From contig CM055188.1 in assembly GCA_029224185.1 (NCBI GenBank), forward strand, positions 2,171,001 through 2,235,000: a DNA stretch of 64,000 bases, read 5' to 3'. The first letter of the stretch is position 1. Every line of letters starts with the position of its first letter. Both the position numbers and the translations under genes were made by a program. Positions 1-10,768 of this stretch are shown in pieces. The stretch comes from Karalla daura. Lineage: Eukaryota; Chordata; Actinopteri; Chaetodontiformes; Leiognathidae. The notes below the pieces were generated by a model. That model worked only from the letters and a program-made list of their open reading frames with translations, was not told where the DNA came from and made no database searches.

Positions 1-233
1 TCAACTATTTAATGTATTTCAACTATATTTAGATTTTACTTCAACTATATTCAGCATTTTCAGCCATCTCTAAGCTTTCATTCAGCTATTCTTCAGCCCT
101 TTCAACTATTAAGCATTTTCAGCAATCATTCAGCTTTCATTCAGCTATTCTTCAGCCATTTCAGCAATTCTTTCAATTGCATTCAGCACTCAGCATTCAC
201 ACGCATTTTCTTCAGGAAATGCAATTTTTCTAG
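1..233 (+). repeat. Partial satellite unit (minisatellite end and tail)
   Basis: This is the 3' end of a unit that begins left of the window. It has minisatellite monomers, then the tail: subterminal GCATTCACAC at 193-202, hairpin 203-222 and CTAG at 230-233. The spacer after the hairpin reads AATTTTT here rather than AAATTTT. Confidence 0.85.
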
Positions 234-235
234 TT

Positions 236-323
236 AGTGTGAATGCTGAGGCATTCACACTATTGTTATCCTGTTCTTTATTAGTGTGAATGCTGAGGCA
301 TTCACACTATTGTTATCCTGTTC

Positions 324-363
<40 letters not shown>

Positions 364-388
364 GCGTGAATGCTGAGGCATTCACACT
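236..388. repeat. Three 26-bp palindrome modules in tandem
   Basis: Perfect inverted repeats with arms AGTGTGAATGC and GCATTCACACT around a TGAG loop lie at 236-261 and 283-308. A third with one mismatch (AGCGTG) lies at 363-388. Each is followed by ATTGTTATCCTGTTCTTTATTA, here split for clarity as ATTGTTATCCTG and TTCTTTATTA. The first two repeat with a 47-bp period and the third follows a TTA microsatellite. They look like repeated 5' ends of the element. Confidence 0.9.
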
Positions 389-781
389 ATTGTTATCCTG
401 TTCTTTATTATTATTCTTGTTCCACGTTTTTTGGCAGTTCATATCTTCCGCCTACCTTCACCGATTTCAACCATTCAAACTTTCAAATGTTCAGCTCTGT
501 CAGGACATTATTGCTTGAGTTCAACTTTTTTCAACCTTTTATGCTTTTTAAAATATTCAACTTTTTGTAAAAAAATTTTCCCATTGAAATGAATTGAAAC
601 CCTCTTCAACCCCTCTTAAACTACTTCAGCTACAAAAATTTTCAGCTCCCACATACTTTCAGCTACACACTCCATTCAAACTTTAAACTATTCACAAGAC
701 TTTCAGCTATTCCCGAATGACTTTTCACTTTCAAATGTTTTATACTCTTTTCACAATCACAGTTTGAATCTTCATCTTTTT

Positions 782-1565
782 TCACCCCTTTTCCGATTTT
801 ACAATGGGTGTGTATTGTGCGGAATGTTGGGAGTTAGAGTGGGTGATGTCATCGCTAGAGTGGAGGACGGCTGAAAAATCAGCTCTGGTTTTTGTCTTTT
901 CACGCCGCTCCCAGGCAAACCGTACGCAGTGGGCAAATTCTTTTTTCCACTTTTGTAGGAAAACTTGTGCTGTCTCGTACGATGCCCGCCAAAAACCTGT
1001 GCGCCTTACGAAATTTAAACGGCGGGCCTCAGAGCCACTCCAACGCAGCCTCCTCTCTCCATAAGCCATAATGCATTTTTCGTCTCCCTCAATCCTACTT
1101 GAACTTTACACTTCTACTCACGACCATGGCCTCAATATTCATGGTAGAGACACCAAATCGCACACGGACGTTCCCGAGACTCTCCCCTGCGTGGTGGTGT
1201 TCTTATATTTAAGATAGGACCAAGTGTTGTCTCCCTACAGCCGATTGTTTAGCGCTCACGCACTTTTGGTGTTTCCCATAAGAATGAATGGGAAAAACTA
1301 AAATCAAATCACACCCTCAAACAAATATCAGCTACGTCGCCATACTTTGTCGTAGAAACTTCATTTCAGCTTCAAAAATTGCAGAAACTTGTGGTCTGTG
1401 TGTGTTGAAAATCGTGTGTTGATAGGTTGTGTAGTTTCTCCACAGCACCCTCTCAAAGTAGCTTTGGTCACACAGGCTGGACTGTCTGCTCACTGACACA
1501 GAGCCAAGTGCTGCGACAGGCCCTGGCACCTTGCAGCACACACACAAACATAACATTTTCAACAT
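782..1565. repeat. Unit core, reference copy (GC-richer, CpG-containing)
   Basis: This part is conserved in all full units and differs in composition from the rest. Visible structures: inverted repeat GCCCGCC (984-990) and GGCGGGC (1,021-1,027); TATA-like TTATATTTAAG at 1,203-1,213; hairpin TTTCCCAT (1,272-1,279) with ATGGGAAA (1,288-1,295); a CACACACACA tract near 1,540. Open frames of 86 codons (+, 804-1,064) and 95 codons (-, 782-1,069) overlap antiparallel, and another of 77 codons (-) follows. None resembles a known protein to me, so I treat the core as non-coding. Confidence 0.75.
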
Positions 1566-2455
1566 GATTTAAGCAATGTTTAGATTGAAATTCAACTATC
1601 TTCAGCCTTTTCAACTATCAGCGACTATTAAAACAGTCTTTAAACTTTAATTCAACTATCTTCAACCTTTTCAAATTCATTCAACTCTCCAACAATGTTT
1701 CTGCTTTATTTCATCCATGTTCTGCCTTTTCAACTATTCACTGCATTTCAACAATATATAGACTTTACTTCAAATACTTTCAGCATTTTCAGCCATCTTT
1801 AAGCTTTCATTCAGCTATTCTTCAGCCCTTTCAACTACTTTAATCCTTTTCAGCCTTCTCTAAGCTTTCATTCAGCTATTCTTCAGCCCTTTCAACTACT
1901 TTAAGCCTTTTCAGCCATCTTTCAGCTTTCATTCAGCTATTCTTCAGCCCTTTCAACTACTTTAAGCCTTTTCAGCCATCTTTAAGCTTTCATTCAGCTA
2001 TTCTTCAGCCCGTTCAACTATCAAGCATTTTCAGCCATCTTTAAACTTTCATTCAGCTATTCTTCAGCCCTTTCAACTACTTTAATCCTTTTCAGCCATC
2101 TTTAAGCTTTCATTCAGCTATTCTTCAGCCCTTTCAACTACTTTCAGCCTTTTCAGCCACCTCTAAGCTTTCATTCAGCTATTCTTCAGCCCTTTTAACT
2201 ATTAAACATATTCTGCCGTCTTTAAGCTTTCATTCAGCTATTCTTCAGCCCTTCCAACTATTTTCAGCCTTTTCAGCCATCTTTAAGCTTTCATTCAGCT
2301 ATTCTTCAGCCCTTTTAACTATTAAACATATTCAGCCGTCTTTAAGCTTTCATTCAGCTATTCTTCAGCCTTTTGAACTATTAAGCATTTTCAGCCATCT
2401 TTTAGTTTTCATTCAACTATTCTTCAGCCCTTTCAACTACTGCATTCCTATCTTA
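1566..2455 (+). repeat. Minisatellite block, reference copy
   Basis: After a degenerate lead-in, monomers of 57-61 bp follow one another. Each contains AAGCTTTCATTCAGCTATTC, then CTTCAGCCCTTTCAACTA and a variable joint (ACTTTAAGCC, TTAAGCAT or TCAAGCAT) before TTTTCAGCCATC. The plus strand is almost purely T/C/A with few G. The same kind of block recurs in every unit with a varying number of monomers. Confidence 0.9.
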
Positions 2456-2960
2456 ATGCATTTTTCGTCTCCCTTGATCCAACTTGAACTTTACACTTCT
2501 ACTCGCGACCACAGCCTCAATATTCATGGTAGAGACACCAATTGCACACGGACGTTCCCGAGACATTCCCCTGCGTGGCGGTGTTCTTATATTTAAGATA
2601 GGACCAAGTGATGTCTCCCTACACCCGATTGTTTAGCGTTCACTCACTTTTGGTGTTTCCCATAAGAATGAATGGGAAAAACTAAAATCAAATCACACCC
2701 TCAAACAAATGTCAGCTACTTCGTTATACTTTGTCGTAGAAACTTCATTTCAGCTTCAAAAATTGCAGAGACATATGGTCTCTGTGTGTTGAAAATCACA
2801 TGTTGATAGGTTGTGTAGTTTCTCCACAGCGCCCTCTCAAAGTTGCTTTGGTCACACAGGCTGGACTGTCTGCTCACTGACACAGAGCCAAGTGCTGCGA
2901 CAGGCCCTTACACCTTGCAGCACACACACAAACATAGCATTTTCAACATGATTTAAGCAA
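2456..2960 (+). repeat. Truncated second core inside unit 1
   Basis: The minisatellite is interrupted by a core fragment that begins at ATGCATTTTTCGTCTCCC and so lacks the head and the first ~290 bp of the core. It carries private changes (CCACAGCCTC, CAATTGCACACGG, ACATATGGTCTC) and returns to minisatellite near 2,960. Unit 7 has a near-identical insert at about 17,500-18,000. Confidence 0.85.
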
Positions 2961-4137
2961 TGTTTAGTTTGAAATTCAACTATCTTCAGCCTTTTCAACT
3001 ATCGGTGACTATTTAAACAGTCTTTAAACTTTAATTCAACTATCTTAAACCTTTTCAAATTCATTCAACTCTCCAACAATGTTTCAGCTTTATTTCATCC
3101 ATGTTCTGCCTTTTCAACTATTCACTGCATTTCAACAACACTTAGACTTTACTTCAAATACTTTCAGCATTTTCAGCCATCTTTAGGCTTTCATTCAGCT
3201 ATTCTTCAGCCCTTACAACTACTTTAATCCTTTTCAGCCATCTCTAAGCTTTCATTCAGCTATTCTTCAGCATTTTCAACTATTTTCAGCCTTTTCAGCC
3301 ATCTTTAAGCTTTCATTCAGCTATTCTTCAGCCCTTTTAACTATGAAACATATTCAGCCGTCTTAAAGCTTTCATTCAGCTATTCTTCAGCCCTTTCAAC
3401 TATTAAGCATTTTCAGCCATCTTTAAGCTTTCATTCAGCTATTCATCAGCCCTTTCAACTACTCAGCATTTTCAACCATCTTTAAGCTTTCATTCAGCTA
3501 TTCTTCAGCCGTTTCAACAAATAAGCATTTTCAGCCATCTTTAAGCTTTAATTCAGCTATACTTCAGCCGTTTCAACTAATAAGCATTTTCAGCCATCAG
3601 TAAGCTTTCATTCAACTATTCTACAGCCCTTTCAACTATTAAGCATATTCAGCCATCTTTAAGCTATTCATTCAGCTATTCTTCAGCCCTTTCAACTATC
3701 AAGCATTTTCAGCCATCTTTAAGCTTTCATTCAGCTATTCTTCAGCCCTTTCAACTATTAAGCATTTTCAGCCATCTTTAAGCTTTCATTCAGCTATCCT
3801 CCAGCCCTTTCAACTACTTTAAGCCTTTTCAGCCATCTTTAAGCCTTCATTTTCAGCCATCTTTACGCTTTCAATCAGCCATTCTTCAGCCGTTTCAACT
3901 AGTAAGCATAATCAGCCATCTTTAAGCTTTCATTCAGCTATTCTTCAGCCCTTTCAACTATGAAGCATGTTCAGCCATCTTTCAGCTTTCATTCAGCTAT
4001 TCTTCAGCCCTTTCAACATTTTCAGCCATTTTGAAGCTTTCATTCAGCTATTCCTCAGCCATTTTCAGCGATTCTTTCAATTGCATTCAGCACTCAGCAT
4101 TCACACGCATTTTCTTCAGGAAATGCAAATTTTCTAG

Positions 4138-6136
4138 TTATTATTATTATTATTATTATTCTTATTCCACGTTTTTTGGCTGTTCGTATCTTCCGCCTAC
4201 CTTCACCGATTTCAACCATTCAAACTTTCAAATGTTCAGCTCTTTCAGGACATTATTGCTTGAGTTCAACTTTTTTCAACCTTTTATACTTTTTAAAATA
4301 TTCAACTTTTTGTAAAAAAATTTTCCCATTGAAATGAATTGAAACCCTCTTCAACCCCTCTAAAACTACTTCAGCTACGAAAATTTTCAGCTCCCACATA
4401 CTTTCAGCTACACACTCCATTCAAACTTTAAACTATTCACAAGACTTTCAGCTATTCCCGAATGTCTTTTCACTTTCAAATGTTTTATACTTTTTTCACA
4501 ATCACAGTTTGAATCTTCATCTTTTTTCACCCCTCTTCCGATTTTACAATGGGTGTGTATTGCGCGGAATGTTCAGAGTTAGAGTGGGTGATGTCATCGC
4601 TAGAGTGGAGGACGGCTGAAAAATCAGCTCTGGTTTTTGTCTTTTCACGCTGCTCCCAGCCAAACCGTACGCAGCGGGCAAATTCTTTTTTCCACTTTTG
4701 TAGGAAAACTTGTGCTGTCTCGTACGATGCCCGCCAAAAACCTGTGCGCCTTACGAAATTTAAACGGCGGGCCTCAGAGCGACCTCAACGCAGCCTCCTC
4801 TCTCCATAAGCCATAATGAATTTTTCGTCTCCCTCGATCCAACTTGAACTTTACACTTCTACTCGCGACCACGGCCTCAATATTCATGGTAGAGACACCA
4901 AATCGCACACGGACGTTCCCCAGACTCTCCCCTGCGTGGCCGTGTTCTTATATTTAAGATAGGACCATGCATGGTCTCCCTACATCCGGTTGTTTAGCAC
5001 TCACGCACTTTTGGTGTTTCCCATAAGAATGAATGGGAAAAACTAAAATCAAATCACACCCTCAAACAAATATCATCTACGTCGCCATACTTTGTCGTAG
5101 AAACTTCATTTCAGCTTCAAAAATTGCAGAAACCTGTGGTCTGTGTGTGTTGAAAATCGTGTGTTGATAGGTTGTGTAGTTTCTCCACAGCGCCCTCTCA
5201 AAGTAGCTTTGGTCACACAGGCTGGACTGTCTGCTCACTGACACAGAGCCAACTGCTGCGACAGGCCCTGACACCTTGCAGCACACACACAAACAATGAC
5301 TCACACACAATTTTCAACAGGATTTAAGCAATGTTTAGATTGAAATTCAATGATCTTCAGCCCTTTCAACTATTAGTGACTTCTTAAACGGTTTTTACAC
5401 AGTCATTCAGCGATCTTAAACCTTTTCATTGATTCAGCTCTCAGCAATGTTTCTGCTTTATTTCATCCATGTTCTTCCTTTTCAACTATTCACTGCATTT
5501 CAACAATGTTTAGACTTTACTTCAAATACTTTCAGCATTTTCAGCCATCTTTAAGCTTTCATTCAGCTATTCTTCAGCCCTTTCAACTAATTCAAGCATT
5601 TTCTGCCATCTTTAAACTTTCATTCACCTCTTCTTCAGCCTTTTCAACTATTAAGCATTTTCAGCCATCTTTAAATTTTCATTCAACTATTCTTCAGCCC
5701 TTTCAACTACTTAAAGCCTTTTCAGCCATCTTTAAGCTTTCATTCAGCTATCCTTCAGCCCTTTCAACTACTTTAAGCCTTTTCAGCCATCTTTACGCTT
5801 TCAATCAACCATTCTTCAGCCGTTTCAACTCGTAAGCATTTTCAGCCATCTTTAAGCTTTCATTCAGCTATTCTTCAGCCCTTTCAACTACTTTAAGCAT
5901 TTTCAGCCATCTTTAAGCTTTCATTCAGCTATTCTGCAGCCTTTTCAATGATTAAGCATTGTCAGCCATCTTTATGCTTTCATTCAGCTATTCTTCAGCC
6001 TTTTCAACTGTTAAGCATTTTCAGCAATCTTTCAGCTTTCATTCAGCTATTCTTCAGCCATTTTCAGCGATTCTTTCAATTGCATTCAGCACTCAGCATT
6101 CACACGCATTTTCTTCAGGAAATGCAAATTTTCTAG
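4138..6136 (+). repeat. Satellite unit 2
   Basis: No palindrome; a short TTA run and a type-A head (CCACGTTTTTTGGCTGTTCG). A base change in the core (GACCTCAACG instead of CACCCCAACG, near 4,791) puts a stop in the 95-codon antisense frame. The post-core stretch at about 5,320-5,500 is a variant (CAGGATTTAAGC, ACTTCTTAAACGG) shared only with unit 19. Tail hairpin 6,106-6,125, CTAG 6,133-6,136. Confidence 0.87.
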
Positions 6137-6185
6137 TTATTATTAGTGTGAATGCTGAGGCATTCACACTATTGTTATCCTGTTC

Positions 6186-6222
<37 letters not shown>

Positions 6223-8363
6223 GTGTGAATGCTGAGGCATTCACACTATTGTTATCCTGTTCTTTATTATTATTATTATTATTCTTATTCCTCGTTTTTT
6301 GTCCATTCATATCTTCAGCCTACCTTCACCGATTTCAACCATTCAAACTTTCAAATGTTCAGCTCATTCACCACATTTATGCTTTCTTTCAACTTTTTTC
6401 AACCTTTTATACTTTTTAAAATATTCAACTTTTTGTAAAAAAATTTTCCCATTGAAATGAATTGAAACCCTCTTCAACCCCCCTTAAACTACTTCAGCTA
6501 CAAAAATTTTCAGCGCCCACATACTTTCAGCTACACACTCCATTCAAACTTTAAACTATTCACAAGACTTTCAGCTATTCCCGAATGTCTTTTCACTTTC
6601 AAATGTTTTATACTTTTTTCACAATCACAGTTTGAATCTTCATCTTTTTTCACCCCTCTTCCGATTTTACAATGGGTGTGTATTGCGCGGAATGTTCAGA
6701 GCTAGAGTGGGTGATGTCATCGCTAGAGTGGAGGACGGCTGAAAAATCAGCTCTGGTTTTTGTCTTTTCACGCTGCTCCCAGCCAAACCGAACGCAGCGG
6801 GCAAATTCTTTTTTCCACTTTTGTAGGAAAACTTGTGCTGTCTCGTACGATGCCCGCCAAAAACCTGTGCGCCTTACGAAATTTAAACGGCGGGCCTCAG
6901 AGCCACCCCAACGCAGCCTCCTCTCTCCATAAGCCATAATGCATTTTTCGTCTCCCTCGATCCAACTTGAACTTTACACTTCTACTCGCGACCATGGCTT
7001 CAATATTCATGGTAGAGACACCAAATCGCACACGGACGTTCCCGAGACTCTCCCCTGCGTGGCGGTGTTCTTATATTTAAGATAGGACCAAGTGTTGTCT
7101 CCCTACAGCCGATTGTTTAGCGCTCACGCACTTTTGGTGTTTCCCATAAGAATGAATGGGAAAAACTAAAATCAAATCACACCCTCAAACAAATATCAGC
7201 TACGTCGCCATTCTTTGTCATAGAAACTTCATTTCAGCTTCAAAAATTGCAGAAACTTGTGGTCTGTGTGTGTTGAAAATCGTGTGTTGATAGGTTGTGT
7301 AGTTTCTCCACAGCGCCCTCTCAAAGTAGCTGTGGTCACACAGGCATGACTGCCTGCTCACTGACACAGAGCCAAGTGCTGCGACAGGCCCTGACACCTT
7401 GCAGCACACACACACACATAACATTTTCAACATGAATTAAGCAATGTTTAGATTGAAATTCAACTCTCTTCAGCCTTTTCAACTATCGGTGACTATTTAA
7501 ACAGTCTTTAAACTTTAATTCAACTATCTTAAACCTTTTCAAATTCATTCAACTCTCCAACAATGTTTCTGCTTTATTTCATCCATGTTCTGCCTTTTCA
7601 ACTATTCATTGCATTTCAACAATATTTAGACTTTACTTCAAATACTTTCAGCATTTTCAGCCATCTTTAAGCTTTCATTCAGCTATTCTCCAGCCCTTTC
7701 AACTATAAAGCATTTTCAGCCATCTTTCAGCTTTCATTCAGCTATTCTTCAGCCCTTTCAACATTTTCAGCCAATTTTAAGCTTTCATTCAGCTATTCTT
7801 CAGCCCTTTCAACTACTTTAAGCCTTTTCAGCCATTTTAAGCTTTCATTTTCAGCAATCTTTTCGCTTTCAATCAGCCATTCTTCAGCTGTTTCAACTAG
7901 TAAGGATTTTCAGCCATCTATAAGCTTTCATTCAGCTATTCTTCAGCCTTTTCAATGATTAAGCATTGTCAGCCATCTTTATGCTTTCATCCAGCTATTC
8001 TCCAGCCCTTTCAACTATTAAGCATTTTCAGCCATCTTTCAGCTTTCATTCAGCTATTCTTCAGCCCTTTCAACTACTTTAATCCTTTTCAGCCATCTTT
8101 CAGCTTTCATTCAGCTATCCTTCAGCCCTTTAACTATTAAGCACTTTCAGCCATCTTTAAGCTTTCATTCAGCTATTCTTCAGGCCTTTCAACATTTTCA
8201 GCCATCTTTAAGCTTTCATTCAGCTATTCTTCAGCCCTTTCAACATTTTCAGCCATCTTTAAGCTTTCACTCAGCTATTCTTCAGCCATTTTCAACAATT
8301 CTTTCAATTGCATTCAGCACTCAGCATTCACACGCATTTTCTTCAGGAAATGCAAATTTTCTA

Positions 8364-8364
<1 letters not shown>
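6137..8364 (+). repeat. Satellite unit 3
   Basis: Two palindromes (6,145-6,170 and 6,222-6,247) flank a TTA run. A type-B head follows (CCTCGTTTTTTGTCCATTC), the first of the B lineage that dominates the array centre. CTAG at 8,361-8,364. Confidence 0.87.
6145..6247. repeat. Two palindrome modules around a TTA run
   Basis: Perfect 11-bp-arm palindromes at 6,145-6,170 and 6,222-6,247, separated by the usual 22-bp continuation and a TTA microsatellite. Confidence 0.9.
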
Positions 8365-8406
<42 letters not shown>

Positions 8407-10685
8407 CTCGTTTTTTGTCCATTCATATCTTCAGCCTACCTTCACCGATTTCAACCATTCAAACTTTCAAATGTTCAGCTCATTCACCACATTTATGCTT
8501 TCTTTCAACTTTTTTCAACCTTTTATACTTTTTAAAATATTCAACTTTTTGTAAAAAATTTTTCCCATTGAAATGAATTGAAACCCTCTTCAACCCCCCT
8601 TAAACTACTTCAGCTACAAAAATTTTCAGCGCCCACATACTTTCAGCTACACACTCCATTCAAACTTTAAACTATTCACAAGACTTTCAGCTATTCCCGA
8701 ATGTCTTTTCACTTTCAAATGTTTTATACTTTTTTCACAATCACAGTTTGAATCTTCATCTTTTTTCACCCCTCTTCCGATTTTACAATGGGTGTGTATT
8801 GCGCGGAATGTTCAGAGCTAGAGTGGGTGATGTCATCGCTAGAGTGGAGGACGGCTGAAAAATCAGCTCTGGTTTTTGTCTTTTCACGCTGCTCCCAGCC
8901 AAACCGAACGCAGCGGGCAAATTCTTTTTTCCACTTTTGTAGGAAAACTTGTGCTGTCTCGTACGATGCCCGCCAAAAACCTGTGCGCCTTACGAAATTT
9001 AAACGGCGGGCCTCAGAGCCACCCCAACGCAGCCTCCTCTCTCCATAAGCCATAATGCATTTTTGGTCTCCCTCGATCCAACTTGAACTTTACACTTCTA
9101 CTCGCGACCATGGCTTCAATATTCATGGTAGAGACACCAAATCGCACACGGACGTTCCCCAGACTCTCCCCTGCGTGGCGGTGTTCTTATATTTAAGATA
9201 GGACCAAGTGTTGTCTCCCTACAGCCGATTGTTTAGCGCTCACGCACTTTTGGTGTTTCCCATAAGAATGAATGGGAAAAACTAAAATCAAATCACACCC
9301 TCAAACAAATATCAGCTACGTCGCCATTCTTTGTCGTAGAAACTTCATTTCAGCTTCAAAAATTGCAGAAACTTGTGGTCTGTGTGTGTTGAAAATCGTG
9401 TGTTGATAGGTTGTGTAGTTTCTCCACAGCGCCCTCTCAAAGTAGCTGTGGTCACACAGGCATGACTGCCTGCTCACTGACACAGAGCCAAGTGCTGCGA
9501 CAGGCCCTGACACCTTGCAGCACACACACACACATAACATTTTCAACATGAATTAAGCAATGTTTAGATTGAAATTCAACTCTCTTCAGCCTTTTCAACT
9601 ATCGGTGACTATTTAAACAGTCTTTAAACTTTAATTCAACTATCTTAGACCTTTTCAAATTCATTCAACTCTCCAACAATGTTTCTGCTTTATTTCATCC
9701 ATGTTCTGCCTTTTCAACTATTCACTGAATTTCAACAATATTTAGACTGTACTTCAAATACTTTCAGCATTTTCAGCCATCTTTAAGCTTTCATTCAGCT
9801 ATTCTCCAGCCCTTTCAACTATAAAGCATTTTCAGCCATCTTTCAGCTTTCATTCAGCTATTCTTCAGCCCTTTCAACATTTTCAGCCATTTTTAAGCTT
9901 TCATTCAGCTATTCTTCAGCCCTTTCAACTACTTTAAGCCTTTTCAGCCATTTTAAGCTTTCATTTTCAGCCATCTTTTCGCTTTCAATCAGCCATTCTT
10001 CAGCTGTTTCAACTAGTAAGGATTTTCAGCCATCTATAAGCTTTCATTCAGCTATTCTTCAGCCTTTTCAATGATTAAGCATTGTCAGCCATCTTTATGC
10101 TTTCATCCAGCTATTCTCCAGCCCTTTCAACTATTAAGCATTTTCAGCCATCTTTCAGCTTTCATTCAGCTATTCTTCAGCCCTTTCAACTACTTTAAGC
10201 CTTTTCAGCCATCTTTAAGCTTTCATTCAGCTATCCTCCAGCCCTTTCAACTACTTTAAGCCTCATCAGCCAACTTGAAGCTTTCATTTTCAGCCATCTT
10301 TACGCTTTCAATCAGCCATTCTTTAGCCGTTTCAACTAGTAAGCATTTTCAGCCATCTTTAAGCTTTCATTCAGCTATTCTTCAGCCCTTTCAACTACTT
10401 TAATCCTTTTCAGCCATCTTTCAGCTTTCATTCAGCTATCCTTCAGCCCTTTAACTATTAAGCACTTTCAGCCATCTTTAAGCTTTCATTCAGCTATTCT
10501 TCAGGCCTTTCAACATTTTCAGCCATCTTTAAGCTTTCATTCAGCTATTCTTCAGCCCTTTCAACATTTTCAGCCATCTTTAAGCTTTCACTCAGCTATT
10601 CTTCAGCCATTTTCAACAATTCTTTCAATTGCATTCAGCACTCAGCATTCACACGCATTTTCTTCAGGAAATGCAAATTTTCTAG
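8365..10685 (+). repeat. Satellite unit 4
   Basis: A TTA run of about 40 bp without palindrome, then a type-B head. Length 2,321 bp, close to unit 9 (2,315 bp), its partner in the 12.9-kb duplication. Hairpin 10,655-10,674, CTAG 10,682-10,685. Confidence 0.87.
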
Positions 10686-10690
10686 TTATT

Positions 10691-10716
10691 AGTGTGAATG
10701 CTGAGGCATTCACACT
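10691..10716. repeat. 26-bp palindrome, unit 5 5' end
   Basis: Perfect arms AGTGTGAATGC and GCATTCACACT around TGAG. The arm is the inverse of the subterminal GCATTCACAC before the 3' hairpin, forming an asymmetric inverted repeat with it. Confidence 0.9.
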
Positions 10717-10731
10717 ATTGTTATCCTGTTC

Positions 10732-10768
<37 letters not shown>

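Larger units (their letters stand above)
234..4137 (+). repeat. Satellite unit 1 (long, with extra truncated core)
   Basis: Starts with three palindrome modules (236-388) separated by TTA runs, then a type-A head (CCACG, TTGGCAGTTC), the core at about 782-1,565, a minisatellite block, a second truncated core at about 2,456-2,960, a second minisatellite block, and the tail with hairpin 4,107-4,126 and CTAG 4,134-4,137. Core bases such as CGTACGCAG differ from the CGAACGCAG of the central units. Confidence 0.88.

Noticed and set aside
804..1064. 86-, 95- and 77-codon frames repeated in every satellite unit as protein genes
   Set aside because: They recur because the DNA is tandemly copied, overlap on opposite strands, match no family I know, and the antisense frame is broken in unit 2. 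Kept only as a low-interest observation.
1566..4060. CRISPR-like array
   Set aside because: The 57-61-bp monomers are contiguous with no unique spacers; this is a eukaryotic minisatellite.
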